Positions 1 through 9,700 of a stretch of DNA of 64,000 bases are shown here, piece by piece. Both the position numbers and the translations under genes were made by a program. Positions within the stretch are counted from its first letter, which is position 1. Each line of letters begins with the position of its first letter. This DNA comes from Lachnospiraceae bacterium (GTDB lineage: Bacteria; Bacillota; Clostridia; Lachnospirales; Lachnospiraceae): assembly GCA_910574185.1 (NCBI GenBank), contig CAJSZQ010000015.1:30586-94585 (forward strand), given 5' to 3'. The notes below the pieces were generated by a model that did not search any database, was not told the origin of the DNA, and worked only from the letters and a program-made list of their open reading frames with translations.

Positions 1-290
1 TCTGCATTTCCAGCGTCCTCTAAGGACTCCAACACCTGATTGCGCATATACCAATCCGTCTTTCCATTGAAATTACTCTTAAGGGTAATCGTTAACTCTA
101 CCGAATCCCCCGGCTGCATATTATAGATTTCATCGTCCATATTTGCAGCGGAAAAATTACTGTTCATATTCTTACCGTCAAAACTAACCTGCCATCCGCT
201 TGCTCCCTGTCTGTCTTCTGCAAATACTGTTACAGAGAACGCGAGAACCAGAAGCATGGAAATCACCAATGTCAGTATTCTTTTCCTCAT
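1..290 (-). CDS. Secreted protein of the pilus locus, C-terminus off the window
   Basis: Only the first 96 or so codons are present; the gene runs off the left edge. The start ATG at 290 follows a GGGGGA ribosome site and lies 14 nt after the preceding gene. The N-terminus is a typical signal peptide (MRKRILTLVISMLLVLAFSV, then cleavage near VFA-ED). The mature part reads like an all-beta extracellular domain with the phrase MQPGDSVELTITLKS, which is common in cell-surface proteins with a stabilised filament-like fold. It is the most distal gene of the pilus operon visible here, so a surface or filament role is inferred from context. I do not recognise the family. Confidence 0.6.
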   Translation of the reverse strand, partial: MRKRILTLVISMLLVLAFSVTVFAEDRQGASGWQVSFDGKNMNSNFSAANMDDEIYNMQPGDSVELTITLKSNFNGKTDWYMRNQVLESLEDAGNA

Positions 291-304
291 TCTCTCATTC
301 CCCC

Positions 305-1063
305 TTACAGAATCCCAAGCTCTGTTGCATCCACGCCCCATGCGCTCTTAATCGCATCCTGCGCATTGTGTGTCTGCACTGCGTCTACTTCTACATCCAC
401 ATGGAACTCTACGCCATCATATTTATAAATCATTGTAATAACATGAGTCTCTTTATCTTCATGAATTTCTACCGACCTGGCAAGATCTCCGTCAATTCGG
501 ATAGTATCTGCAAACAGCTCGGTTTTCGCTCCCGCAGGGAGTATACCCTTATAATACAGCTCGGTACGCTCTGCAGAATTTGTCTGTCCCTTTATCCATT
601 TTTCCGTATGAATCAGATTCAGATGAATCAAATCCGGAGACAGGGACGTCTCCTTCTTTCCATTCTTATCCATCCAGTATTTGTAAATCCTGACCCGGAC
701 ATACTCGTCAATATTTCCACTGTTATGCACTGCAAGCTCTTCCTTATACGTCTTGTTCAGAACAAGCTCTTCACCCTCAGGTATCATCTCCTGAAGCAGC
801 GCCCCGCTTACCGCGTCTTTTCCCGCGTTGGTCTCTTCCTCCCAATCGTCCTTATTATAATCTCTGCGGCTGACCGGTTTGTCATTCTCCAGAAGGGTTA
901 CGCCAATCTGGGAAACGGTAATCTCCGCCGTATAATTTTCACTGTAATAAGTCAGCGCCGCTCTGGTACTTCCCACTGCGCTTCCAAGAAGCATCAGTAT
1001 CGCCAGCGCCAGAAGCATATAAGTCACGCGTCTGTTTCGGGAGGCTTTTCTTCTCTTCTTCAT
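305..1063 (-). CDS. Small secreted TasA/CalY-like (SipW-cleaved type) surface protein
   Basis: A 252-residue exported protein. A basic start (MKKRRKASRNRR) precedes one hydrophobic segment and a cleavage region ending TRAALTYYSE, which resembles the signal peptides of TasA/CalY-type proteins (hydrophobic stretch, then A-x-Y-F/Y at the start of the mature chain). The mature part has short beta-rich repeats such as NSGNIDEYVRVRIYKYW, the 'non-collapsed, D/E-rich strand' look of that family. Its start overlaps the previous stop by one base (TGATG), so the two are translationally coupled. The family call is by resemblance of the signal region and layout, and a minor pilus subunit is an equally fair description. 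Confidence 0.55.
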   Translation of the reverse strand: MKKRRKASRNRRVTYMLLALAILMLLGSAVGSTRAALTYYSENYTAEITVSQIGVTLLENDKPVSRRDYNKDDWEEETNAGKDAVSGALLQEMIPEGEELVLNKTYKEELAVHNSGNIDEYVRVRIYKYWMDKNGKKETSLSPDLIHLNLIHTEKWIKGQTNSAERTELYYKGILPAGAKTELFADTIRIDGDLARSVEIHEDKETHVITMIYKYDGVEFHVDVEVDAVQTHNAQDAIKSAWGVDATELGIL

Positions 1064-1626
1064 CAGTTATCTGCCTCCTCTCCCTCATAAACCGTATAAA
1101 AGGTACCCCATTCGGCGTACGGATTTCCTTCCGCGTCATATAGAACCGGAGTACACTCCTGCACGACAACTACATTGAATTTGTCTTTGATATATTCTGT
1201 CGCGGTATCCGAATCCACCCCTAGTTTAACTAATCCGGTCGTATCAATAAATGCATCTAACTGTGCCGTCTGTTCGCCTACAGGAAGTATCGGTCTGTAA
1301 TACCAGTAACCGTCTCCTCCGTCATACCAGTCGCCGTTACCTTCTACATCCGTCATAATAACGGAAATCTCTGCGCCGTAAAATACTTTTACCCTGACAA
1401 AGCAATCCCCTTTTTCTGAGGTATTTCTCAAAACGATATGCTTCGTCATTTCGCTTACATCCTCGTTAAGTTCTGTTCTTGCCTCCAGATTCACCACATG
1501 ACTGCCCCCGGCAGACACATAGGTTGTAAAATACGCCATCGTACTCTCAACCGTCAGCGCCGCCAGCATTCCGAGAGCTGCAGCCGACATTAAGAACGTC
1601 TTCTTATATCTCTGTATTTTCTTCAT
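1063..1626 (-). CDS. TasA/CalY-like small secreted protein
   Basis: A 187-residue exported protein. I chose ATG 1626 because AAAGGAG lies 11 nt upstream; a GTG at 1635 in frame sits too close to it. The signal peptide ends ESTMAYFT, matching the 'TxAYFT' cleavage motif of TasA/CalY-family and related SipW-processed proteins. Mature sequence: strands with NTSEKGDCFVRVKVFYG, then an aromatic, Asp/Gly-rich stretch (GNGDWYDGGDGYWYYRPIL). This pair of proteins (this and the gene after it) carries no LPxTG motif, so they are probably secreted or assembled non-covalently with the pilus. The family is inferred from the signal region; the substrate of the operon's signal peptidase is a likely role. 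Confidence 0.6.
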   Translation of the reverse strand: MKKIQRYKKTFLMSAAALGMLAALTVESTMAYFTTYVSAGGSHVVNLEARTELNEDVSEMTKHIVLRNTSEKGDCFVRVKVFYGAEISVIMTDVEGNGDWYDGGDGYWYYRPILPVGEQTAQLDAFIDTTGLVKLGVDSDTATEYIKDKFNVVVVQECTPVLYDAEGNPYAEWGTFYTVYEGEEADN

Positions 1627-1644
1627 ACTTATCACAGCTCCTTT

Positions 1645-2742
1645 CTAATCTTCAAGCCCCGGCGTCTGCGGACTGGAACTCCATATCCATCCGTCGTCAC
1701 TATTTGTAAATTCGTTGGTCACACCGTATCCGCTGCGATTGCCGCCGTCATACCTGTTTCTGAATGATACCTCCGCCGTCTGTATTACTTCGCCGTTCAC
1801 TGTTTCACCCTCTGCCTCTTCAATCGCCGCGTCGGACCATATCTTAATTTCCTTCCATACGTCGCCCACAATCTCATAGCTGGCGCCCGGGTAAACCTCT
1901 TCTACTCTTACGGTAATTCCGGCAGGAATCTTATCCAGAACAATCGTCTCCGTCGCAAGACTTTCATGAGTGGTACTGACTACCTCGCTGTATACCAGTC
2001 TGCCGTCTGCATCATTTCCCTCTATCTGAAATACAAATGTAGTCCTTCCCAGCGTTTCATTAAAATTATCCAGAATCTTATTAATTCTGAGACTTCCAAA
2101 CTGCGGCTCCGCCTCCGGTTTCAGGCCAATCTCTGTATCATAATCCCAGTCGTCGCTGCTTCCTGTATTCTGTACAGGATTTCCGTCCGCATCGTACTGT
2201 ATGGTATATGCACTGGACGGAAGCGCCGTCAGATACGGCGTAAACGCGTATCGCACCGTATAATCCGGATTGTAAGACTCCTCTGGCGCCACCAGATACA
2301 AGCCCGGAGTAAGATTTGTGAATCTCGCCGTTCCCGCCGCGGTAACCTGCCGCACCGGCTCCGCCGCTTTTAGATTCTCTTCCTTTGCAGCGTCCGCCGC
2401 CATTTTCTGCCAGTCGTCTGCAGTTGTTGTACTGCTGATACCGCTCAAATCCACAGAGGTAAAGGGGCTTACCGGCGTAAACTTCTGACCTGTCACATCA
2501 ACATCAGCCACCCGATACAAATTCACCGGAATATTCATTGCATGAAAGTCCTTTAAGTATTCCTCGTTTCCCTGAACATCTCCATTTTTCCCAATTGCCA
2601 CTGATACCTCAATACTGCAGTCCTTTTTGTCCAGCTCAATTCCCTTCGCCGCATATGTCTGTTCCATAGACAAACCAGTCAGCGTCATCAAAGCTGTCAG
2701 TACCAGTGCACACCCGGTTTTTCCTTTTCTGCTTATCTTCAA
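1645..2742 (-). CDS. Minor pilin with Cna-B-type domain, no LPxTG
   Basis: A 365-residue secreted protein. Signal peptide (residues 1-31, ending QTYAAKG), then a first beta domain containing the phrase FTNLTPGLYLVAPE (residues about 145-160), which is the Cna-B/SpaA-like turn 'GLY-l-v-E', and a second Cna-B-like domain around residues 215-330 with FGSLRINKILDNFNETL and GITVRVEEVYPG. In pilins these Glu residues take part in isopeptide bonds. There is no sorting signal: the chain ends in TPGLED. Its ATG overlaps the stop of the sortase gene upstream (ATGA). It most likely sits at the base or along the shaft as an ancillary pilin; attachment mode is unclear without LPxTG. Confidence 0.7.
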   Translation of the reverse strand: MKISRKGKTGCALVLTALMTLTGLSMEQTYAAKGIELDKKDCSIEVSVAIGKNGDVQGNEEYLKDFHAMNIPVNLYRVADVDVTGQKFTPVSPFTSVDLSGISSTTTADDWQKMAADAAKEENLKAAEPVRQVTAAGTARFTNLTPGLYLVAPEESYNPDYTVRYAFTPYLTALPSSAYTIQYDADGNPVQNTGSSDDWDYDTEIGLKPEAEPQFGSLRINKILDNFNETLGRTTFVFQIEGNDADGRLVYSEVVSTTHESLATETIVLDKIPAGITVRVEEVYPGASYEIVGDVWKEIKIWSDAAIEEAEGETVNGEVIQTAEVSFRNRYDGGNRSGYGVTNEFTNSDDGWIWSSSPQTPGLED

Positions 2743-3734
2743 CTTTTTCCCTCCTCACGATTCTTATGTCCTGATTTTCGGTTTCTGCTCTGCCTCTTCT
2801 CTTCCGTCTCAGGCTGTCGGTCGTTTCCTGATTCTTCTACCGTCGTCTTATCCGGCTTATTTGCCGCTCCCGGCTGCCCGCTCTTTTTCTTTTTCATAAC
2901 GTGGCGCATTGTAAGAATAATCAGCGCTGTTATGCCAAGTCCAAGAAGCAGATACAACATATAATAATTCTGAATCGCCTGTACCATAGAGTCCACTGGC
3001 GTAGATTCCAGTTCTCCGTCATAGGGAACTCTGTGTCCCCTTACCAACAGACGATGACTGTTCACTCCATAAGGCGTACAGGTAAATAATGTCACATAGT
3101 CCTGACCTTCCTCTATCTTCAACGCATCCTCCAGCGCATCATAGTCATCCTTCTCCACCATAGGAAGAATCCTATCCACTTCGTAGGCAAAATCCTCATT
3201 CAGAATATGCACATAGAAACGGTCCTTCTCCATAAGCTGGTCTATATCCGTAAACAGTTTCGCACTTGGCAGACCCCTGTGAGCAGATAAAACACTATGG
3301 TTGCTCTCGCCGCCGATGGGAAGCTTCGTCCCGTTCAGATGGCCAACTCCCGTCTGGAGCACATCCTCGTCTGTTCCATGGTAAATGGACAGCCGGACAT
3401 GTATCTTTGGTATCGTAACATATCCCATAATGCCGTCCCCCGCCGCATTCAGCACTCCCCAATATTCCGTATTCTCCAATGAATCTGATTCCTCAAGACC
3501 AAACACATCACTGCGTATACTGTTCTTTTCAAACGTCTGGTTATAGCTCCGGGCTGCCGCCCATGCCTCTTCAAAATCCTCCTCTGTCATCTCCCTGACT
3601 GCCGAATCATAATTGGAAATGAGCTGTGACTGTCGGTAAGTATTCCACTGATTTGATATCGTTGGATACGCCAATATTCCAAATCCCACAAGAAACAGCA
3701 GCCCGAATAGAAATGTGGACAATTTTCGCTTCAT
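2739..3734 (-). CDS. srtC: Class C sortase (pilin polymerase)
   Basis: A 331-residue membrane transpeptidase. An N-terminal membrane segment (residues 7-24) and a C-terminal one (about 270-290) bracket the catalytic domain, as in class C sortases. Catalytic residues are visible: His in VLSAHRGLP, Cys in the TLFTCTPYG motif, and Arg in HRLLVRG. Sortases of this class join pilin subunits through LPxTG threonine and a pilin lysine. I chose ATG 3734 because an in-frame ATG at 3782 would overlap the upstream gene by 41 nt, while AGGAGG precedes 3734. A Lys/Arg/Glu-rich tail after the second membrane segment is cytoplasmic. It is paralogous to the next gene upstream; two sortases in one pilus operon usually handle shaft and ancillary subunits. 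Confidence 0.9.
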   Translation of the reverse strand: MKRKLSTFLFGLLFLVGFGILAYPTISNQWNTYRQSQLISNYDSAVREMTEEDFEEAWAAARSYNQTFEKNSIRSDVFGLEESDSLENTEYWGVLNAAGDGIMGYVTIPKIHVRLSIYHGTDEDVLQTGVGHLNGTKLPIGGESNHSVLSAHRGLPSAKLFTDIDQLMEKDRFYVHILNEDFAYEVDRILPMVEKDDYDALEDALKIEEGQDYVTLFTCTPYGVNSHRLLVRGHRVPYDGELESTPVDSMVQAIQNYYMLYLLLGLGITALIILTMRHVMKKKKSGQPGAANKPDKTTVEESGNDRQPETEEKRQSRNRKSGHKNREEGKS

Positions 3735-3741
3735 ATCTGCA

Positions 3742-4776
3742 TTATTCCTCCTGCTTTTCTCCGGTATCTGCAGCCGTTTCATTTCCAGATTCTTCTGCTC
3801 CCATCATCTCTTCTGATGCATGGAGCCCTTCTGTTTCTGACAGCTCTTTTTCCGATTCCTTAAACTCTTCTATTCCGGCTCCAGTCCCGATTATTCCGTC
3901 AATTCCTTCCGCTGTTGTCATTGTCCCAGACCTTCTTAATTTCTTCTCCCTTATATATAGGAAGAAACTGAATATTCCGGTTACCAAAAGCCCTGCCACA
4001 ATCCAGAGTATGTAATTGGTATGCAGGCTCATATTACCGAGCGGTATTTCTTCGTCTTCAAGAGCCTGCGGGTCATACGGTACTCTGTGCCCTCTTACCA
4101 GAAGACGATGGCTGTTCACTCCATAAGGCGTACAGGTAACCAGCGTTACCAGATCCATCCCGTCCTCCACTGACAGCGCGTCTGTCTCTTTCGGCTCAAT
4201 CGTCGATATCTGATCCACTTCATAGCAAAGCGTATCATCCAGTACATGAAGCAGGAAATGGTCGCCTTTCTTCATTTTATCCAAATCTGTAAATAATGCG
4301 GCGCTTGGCAAACCTCTGTGAGCGGTAATTACCGCGTGGGTATTCTCCCCGCCTACCGGAAGGGAACTTCCCTCTAAGTGTCCCGCCGCCTTCTCCAAAA
4401 CCTCTTCATCCGTACCATGGAAAATAGGAAGCGTAATCTTAATCTTAGGAATCTCTACCGTTCCCATGATACCGTCTCCAGCTATATTAAGGCTCGACAT
4501 ATATATGTCGTCCTCACCGGAAGCCTCCGCTACTGCAAACGCATCCGGAAGGATGCTGGGAAGCAGCGCCTGATTATAGTTCTCTGCTTTCTGCCACTCT
4601 GCGTTATAATCCAGTTCGCCCGCCGCTTCCTTCTCGGCAATTACCTGCTCATAATTAGATACAAGCTGTTTTTGTCTGTAATTATTCCACTGATTGGCTG
4701 CAAAAGGATACAGCAGTAAGGACAACCCGGCTAAAAATAAAATCACTATGAAAATTTTACTTGCATGTTTTTTCAT
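3742..4776 (-). CDS. srtC: Class C sortase (pilin polymerase)
   Basis: A 344-residue class C sortase. Start ATG 4776 is preceded by AAGGAGAG at good spacing; longer in-frame starts up to 4947 lack a site. An N-terminal membrane helix (about 6-24), a catalytic domain with ITAHRGLPSA (His), TLVTCTPYGVNSHR (Cys and following Arg region) and LLVRG, then a C-terminal membrane helix (about 275-295) and an acidic cytoplasmic tail rich in Glu. The lid region 'DPQ..', ' DxW/F' is not clearly seen. It lies directly after the backbone pilin with a 211-nt spacer that holds hairpins, and directly before the second sortase, from which it is 7 nt apart. Role: covalent polymerisation of the LPSTG pilin. Confidence 0.9.
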   Translation of the reverse strand: MKKHASKIFIVILFLAGLSLLLYPFAANQWNNYRQKQLVSNYEQVIAEKEAAGELDYNAEWQKAENYNQALLPSILPDAFAVAEASGEDDIYMSSLNIAGDGIMGTVEIPKIKITLPIFHGTDEEVLEKAAGHLEGSSLPVGGENTHAVITAHRGLPSAALFTDLDKMKKGDHFLLHVLDDTLCYEVDQISTIEPKETDALSVEDGMDLVTLVTCTPYGVNSHRLLVRGHRVPYDPQALEDEEIPLGNMSLHTNYILWIVAGLLVTGIFSFFLYIREKKLRRSGTMTTAEGIDGIIGTGAGIEEFKESEKELSETEGLHASEEMMGAEESGNETAADTGEKQEE

Positions 4777-4987
4777 CCGAACTCTCCTTGCTGTTGTAAC
4801 TGTATTACTGTAGATATGAGCTGCACCCAGAGCTGCATGCCCTCCGAGTCGTTCATATATGCCATGATTTTGGTTTTCGTCTTTGCTGCTCCGGGACAGA
4901 ATACTGCCCCGGAGCTTTTTTATAAGTACTTTAGTAGTTGTAATCACATTCAGCTTTTGCTGAATTGTTTTATGGTATATAGGTTAA
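4777..4987. other. Spacer between pilin and sortases with two hairpins
   Basis: Holds GCTCCGGG (4888-4895) pairing with CCCGGAGC (4908-4915), followed on the plus strand by six T, and ATTCAGC (4948-4954) pairing with GCTGAAT (4959-4965). The U-run is on the wrong side for the minus-strand operon, so these are not terminators of the pilin transcript in the usual sense; they may be mRNA 3'-end stabilisers or terminate antisense transcription. Confidence 0.5.
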
Positions 4988-6574
4988 TTATTTAGATGCT
5001 TTTCTGCGGCTTGCGAAGAATAAACCCGCTGCAACAACCATAATCAGGCATCCGCCGATGGTGAAGATGGTAGTACCGATACCACCGGTTGATGGGAGGG
5101 ATGCGAGTTTGGTGTTCTTGAAGTTAAACGGATTTAATACTTCTTGATTAACAGTCACTTTTCCTTCGCCAACTTTGGTTCCTGCATCAAACGTATATCC
5201 TGCAGCTACTACGTCATTCATCAGTACCTCATAACTTTCAAGCCGTCCGCTTTCATTATACGTAGCATTGAATGTAACTTTCACTGGTTCGCTGTTAATG
5301 GTGTATCCTTGAGGAGCTTTTGTCTCGACAAGATAATATGCAATATCACTGTCAAGACCATTAATCTCCAAGCGTCCATCCTCAGTTGTTGTAAAAGTAT
5401 TCTCTCCACTAGCATCTACAAACGCCGATCCCTTTGGACTTCCAACATAAAGCTGGAATTCTGCACCTGCAAGTGTCTTGCCTGTTTCTGTTGTGAATTC
5501 CTTGTCAGATTCTACATATTGTACATTTCCGTTCTCATCTACTTTAAAGAATTCACCGGATGCCTCCCAATTTAAACTGTCTCCGGTAACCTTAGTATCA
5601 ATACCAAAGGTATAATGCCATGTCTCGTCGCCGGCTGATGCTGTACTGTCATGAGTAGAGTAGTCAAGCTTTGCCGTATTGTTAAGTTCGTCAACCGTTA
5701 ACTTTGCGCCACTTGTCACCTTTCCATAGTAAGTAAGAACAATTTCCTTTCCTCTGTTCTCATGAAGGAAGTTATCATCACTCAAATCTACAGTAAATGC
5801 TGTAGCTTCATTCTGAATCGCCGTATTTACTGCGTTCGTAGCAAATTCAACTGAACTGCCATTAACTGTGATAGAAGGTACATTATCCTCATCCTTAACC
5901 AAACTCAGTCCGGTCAAAGTATCGCTAATAGTGAATGTTAAGTTTGTCTGGCTCAATGGATAACTTGGAATCGTCGTTTTAATCTGGAAATCAATGATAT
6001 CGCCATACTGTACGCCGTTTACATCCGGAGTCGTTGCGGTTTTCTCAAATGGTATTGGTGACCTTTTGAGATATACCCCATCAGTAAATGTATCCGTTGC
6101 CAGATTCAACGTACCATAGTCTAATCCTTCCGGAGTCTGACTTACGCTGACAATTGCAGGGTTATATACATACTCTGTTGCACCGTTGACAACAATCATC
6201 CATGAACCTGCTTCCTGCGGCTTAAAGGTATATGTGTATGTTCCGTCTACCTCTGTATACTCTGTAATTGCCACAGGAGCATCCAAATCATTTAAGTGCT
6301 TGTAAAATAAGTCCTGAATATTTGCTCCACTTGGCTCAAGCTGCCCATTTTCATCTGTGTTAATAGAACCTTCTACAACTGGCACATATTTTCCTACGGG
6401 ATCATAGTTAATAATCTTGTATGCCAGAACCTCTATCTCGTTAGGTTCTCCTTCTTTTGATATGCCGCTAATCGTAATCGCTGCAGCCTTTTCGTCTGCA
6501 AATGCCGTCAAAGACATTCCCAGCACCATTGCCAGTGATAACATCACCGCAAATAACTTTTTAAACTTCTTCAT
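4988..6574 (-). CDS. Major (backbone) LPxTG pilin
   Basis: A 528-residue pilin subunit. Signal peptide (1-27, MSLTAFA), N-terminal domain, a middle domain starting near FEKTATTPDVNGVQYGD (residues about 175-190), and a C-terminal SpaA/Cna-B domain carrying the E-box phrase YYLVETKAPQGY (around 420). The sorting signal is LPSTGG (about 492-497), then a hydrophobic helix and RRKASK. This is the layout of sortase-polymerised shaft pilins, in which the E-box Glu supports an intramolecular isopeptide bond. A strong AAGGAGA precedes the ATG. It sits between the tip adhesin and the two class C sortases. The pilin lysine motif (YPKN-like) is not obvious; VYLKRSP (about 168) is a candidate. Confidence 0.9.
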   Translation of the reverse strand: MKKFKKLFAVMLSLAMVLGMSLTAFADEKAAAITISGISKEGEPNEIEVLAYKIINYDPVGKYVPVVEGSINTDENGQLEPSGANIQDLFYKHLNDLDAPVAITEYTEVDGTYTYTFKPQEAGSWMIVVNGATEYVYNPAIVSVSQTPEGLDYGTLNLATDTFTDGVYLKRSPIPFEKTATTPDVNGVQYGDIIDFQIKTTIPSYPLSQTNLTFTISDTLTGLSLVKDEDNVPSITVNGSSVEFATNAVNTAIQNEATAFTVDLSDDNFLHENRGKEIVLTYYGKVTSGAKLTVDELNNTAKLDYSTHDSTASAGDETWHYTFGIDTKVTGDSLNWEASGEFFKVDENGNVQYVESDKEFTTETGKTLAGAEFQLYVGSPKGSAFVDASGENTFTTTEDGRLEINGLDSDIAYYLVETKAPQGYTINSEPVKVTFNATYNESGRLESYEVLMNDVVAAGYTFDAGTKVGEGKVTVNQEVLNPFNFKNTKLASLPSTGGIGTTIFTIGGCLIMVVAAGLFFASRRKASK

Positions 6575-6703
6575 TTCTTTCTCCTTTTTTAATTTTTTGC
6601 TTTCCTTTAGAGTTACATGTGCTCTTTACACTGCCGTCTCCAGCGCAAGCTATGTGCCCATATTCAGGCGGTGCAAGGACCGCCAAAAAGTTAGTTTCAT
6701 ATT
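6575..6703 (-). promoter_or_regulatory. 129-nt leader of the pilin gene with a GC-rich hairpin
   Basis: Holds a perfect 6-bp stem, GGCGGT (6667-6672) with ACCGCC (6679-6684), and further GC-rich sequence (about 6620-6660) in an otherwise AT-rich operon. It does not match the c-di-GMP riboswitch consensus I could recall. It may be a processing site or structured leader that raises pilin expression over the adhesin. Confidence 0.35.
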
Positions 6704-9700
6704 TTAACTTCTCAGCACCCCCCTACGTTTTTTTCTATATGTTATCAGTGTTGCTGTTGTCATTAACAGCAGACCACCGAACATATACCAGTAAGTTCCG
6801 GGACCGCCAGTGGATGGAAGTTCATACAAAATTTCATCAATAAAGGCATATACAAAAATCAGCTCACCATTCACATCATTGTTAACCTCAACTGGTTCTA
6901 CCGGCGTTTTATTTTCATCATTCAATGTTACAACCGCTTTAATTGTAGAACCTGTTTCGTTTTCGATTTTTGTAACTGTAACTACCCACTCAACTCCGCT
7001 TAACATATATCCGGCCGGCGCTTCTACTTCCTTCATTATATATGTCCCTGGGATTATTTCTGTTTGTTTCTCAGACGTCCGAGCCGTCCATTCTATCCCC
7101 TTGCTTGTAGAAATACCGTCATATGTTGGAAGTTCTTGCTCTGTCTCGTCCTTATTTCCTTCAGGCATTAACAATTCCTCATCTGTATCATCAGACTTCG
7201 GTGTTAATATAAATTTGGCGCCTTCCAAATTGCCGGTTTCCGCATCCGTTCCTCTTTTCACCATATCAAATTTGGTAAGCAAAGTATTTGTTACCGTCAA
7301 TGTTGCCGGAGTATCCTGACTGGTTGAACTTCCCGCCGAATAACTTACTTTATATTTTGCACCGTCTGCCCCTGCCATCTGTCCGCCTTCATCAACTGGA
7401 TGCAAGTCGCCATCTGTACCGTAATACATTTCTTTTACACTATAGAAAACCTTTTTTGCCGTATACAAACCAGTATTTTCATCCAATTGATATTCACAGT
7501 ATTCCGGAAGATTATCTATGGTCTTCGGGCTCCAATTTTCCGAAGCCTTTAAAGTGACATCTCTATGTTTATCCTCTTTATCCCTATACGCTTCCCAAGT
7601 CTTACCTTCATCCTTACTGGAATACAGTCTTAGGATAACTTCTGATGGACGATATTTTTCTAATGTTCCCGCATCATTTATCCAGTTCTTTTCAACTGTC
7701 ACACTTACTGGGATTAAAGCATTTACCAACTTGCCTGAGTCATTTGGGTCAATCACACTTGTATACCCCGGCGGAAGGTTCATCTCTTTCGCCGTATACG
7801 TATAATCATATCTTCCCTGCGTCTGCCCGTTAACTTTTGGTAATCCCGTCCATTTATATGTCCAGCTTCCATCCTCCTGCGGTAATATTATCTTTTCGCT
7901 TGTTGGCTGACTGCTGATAACGTTATCGTTCTCATCTTTACATTCCTGTACCAGAGTAACCTCAACTTTTGTAGGCCTGTATGGATTGTTATTATCTGCC
8001 CACGCTTTAGATATCGAATACTCCGTTGTCTCCATTTCAGGTACTGTAATCGGAACTGCTTCAGGCAGAATAAACTGCATGTAACAGCAAGAACCAAAAC
8101 CACCGCGCTCCATATAAAAGACTTTCAACGTATGATTCTTTGTTTTATCTTCCAACAACCCCTTTTCCTGCATCCATGCACGTAAATCAATTGATTCCCC
8201 AACCGCTGGATGAATACCGCCAATATCTACCGCTTTTATTCCGTCTATAAACAGCCAGAAATCATCATCTCCCCGGAAATAAAACTCCATAGGCCCAGTA
8301 TAATCGCCTACTTTGAACTCCATGGCATAAGACATTCCAAAATGCCAGTTATGATTTTTCGTTTTATCATCTGTTAATGCATCGTCATTTCTGGCATGAG
8401 TACCGCCATCCCCTTCTAAGTACTTATACTCGCCGTAGGTTCCTCCTAGATCTGGATCTCCAGGTTGACGCCCCAATCCATCCAACGGCCAGAACAAATT
8501 TGAACATACATCCCCTGTCGAATACTTATAAGTACTAATTTTCGTTAAATCACCGGTTCTCTGTTTGCCTCCATCATTTACATATTGCAGCGTATACGTA
8601 TCACCGTTTTGTTTGAACCCTAATTTGTATTGATTATATACAGTTGTTCCGGTTCCGGCTGCAAATAAACTTTTAGGAGCCTGGACATTAAATTTTAAAT
8701 CCCCATTTTCACTTGTCAGTGTATCTCCTACAACTCCCTCTATAATCTTACCCAAACCATTGCTAAATTTTCCATTTGTCCTATTTAAATACAAACCATT
8801 ATATGTTGCTGTACTGACCCAAGAAGACCTGTTTCCAGATGCATGCTGACCTACGGCAAGTTTATTTCCGCTTCCGCTAAAATTAGTTTCTTGATTTATT
8901 CCCTTCTCTGCCGTCTTTAAATATTTTCTGGTATTTGCCGAATTCTGATTCTTATCCCCTCCGCTGGCGTTGTAAAAGTATCCATCGCTAATATCATAAT
9001 CATAGAATACAACATCTGTCTTCTTGGTATTACTTTCTTTTTTTGGTGTATACAAAAAACGAATAATCGAACCTTCCTTCAAATTATCAATCGTTCCATC
9101 CGAAGACAAATCATATTCTTGGTACGTACCCTCTTTCCAGGTTTCTACTCCCTTATTTGATACATCATTTGTTACCCAAACTTTATTCGCTGTATAATTT
9201 ACGTCTGTCCGAACATTACATATTTTACTCAGTTCCGTAACATCCGCATAATACTCATTGGGAATCTCAATAGTATCCGTAGAGTAAATTTCTGTATTTA
9301 TCTCTTTTGTATTAATTGTTGTATTCCCATTCGTGTATACCGTATCTGTGCCTGCCGACGCATCCGCCGAGCCATTAATTGTTGTAATCTTCTCACCCCA
9401 ATGCTCTACGGTAACATTAATCTTTCCAAATATATCAACATCCGTCAAATTAACATATACATACACCGAAAAATGCTCTGTCTCAATTACCACTTCCTTT
9501 TCTTCTGTTGCAGTCGCTTCCATATCTGTTGTTTCACCGGTATTTTCATCTACATGAATAACGTTGACTTCCGTTGTCTCATCCTCTACCGATTCCACAA
9601 CTTCCTGTCCAGAGAATTTCACAGATACCGGTCCTAACGGCTGCACTTCTTCTCCATCTACCAGAAGCTTAATATCAAACGCCTGATAATTCTCTACCTT

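Noticed and set aside
200..1090. Long open frame on the plus strand opposite the small secreted proteins
   Set aside because: It is the complement of well-supported minus-strand genes, has no ribosome site and no recognisable protein features. The same holds for other plus-strand frames opposite the pilus and mannan genes.
4765..4995. Plus-strand small Cys-rich peptide ending at a terminator
   Set aside because: The frame begins inside the sortase start region, lacks a ribosome site and the terminator lies within it, so no coherent gene model results.
6575..6703. c-di-GMP riboswitch upstream of the pilin gene
   Set aside because: I looked for the conserved GEMM core and tetraloop receptor and could not align them; only a generic hairpin is present.
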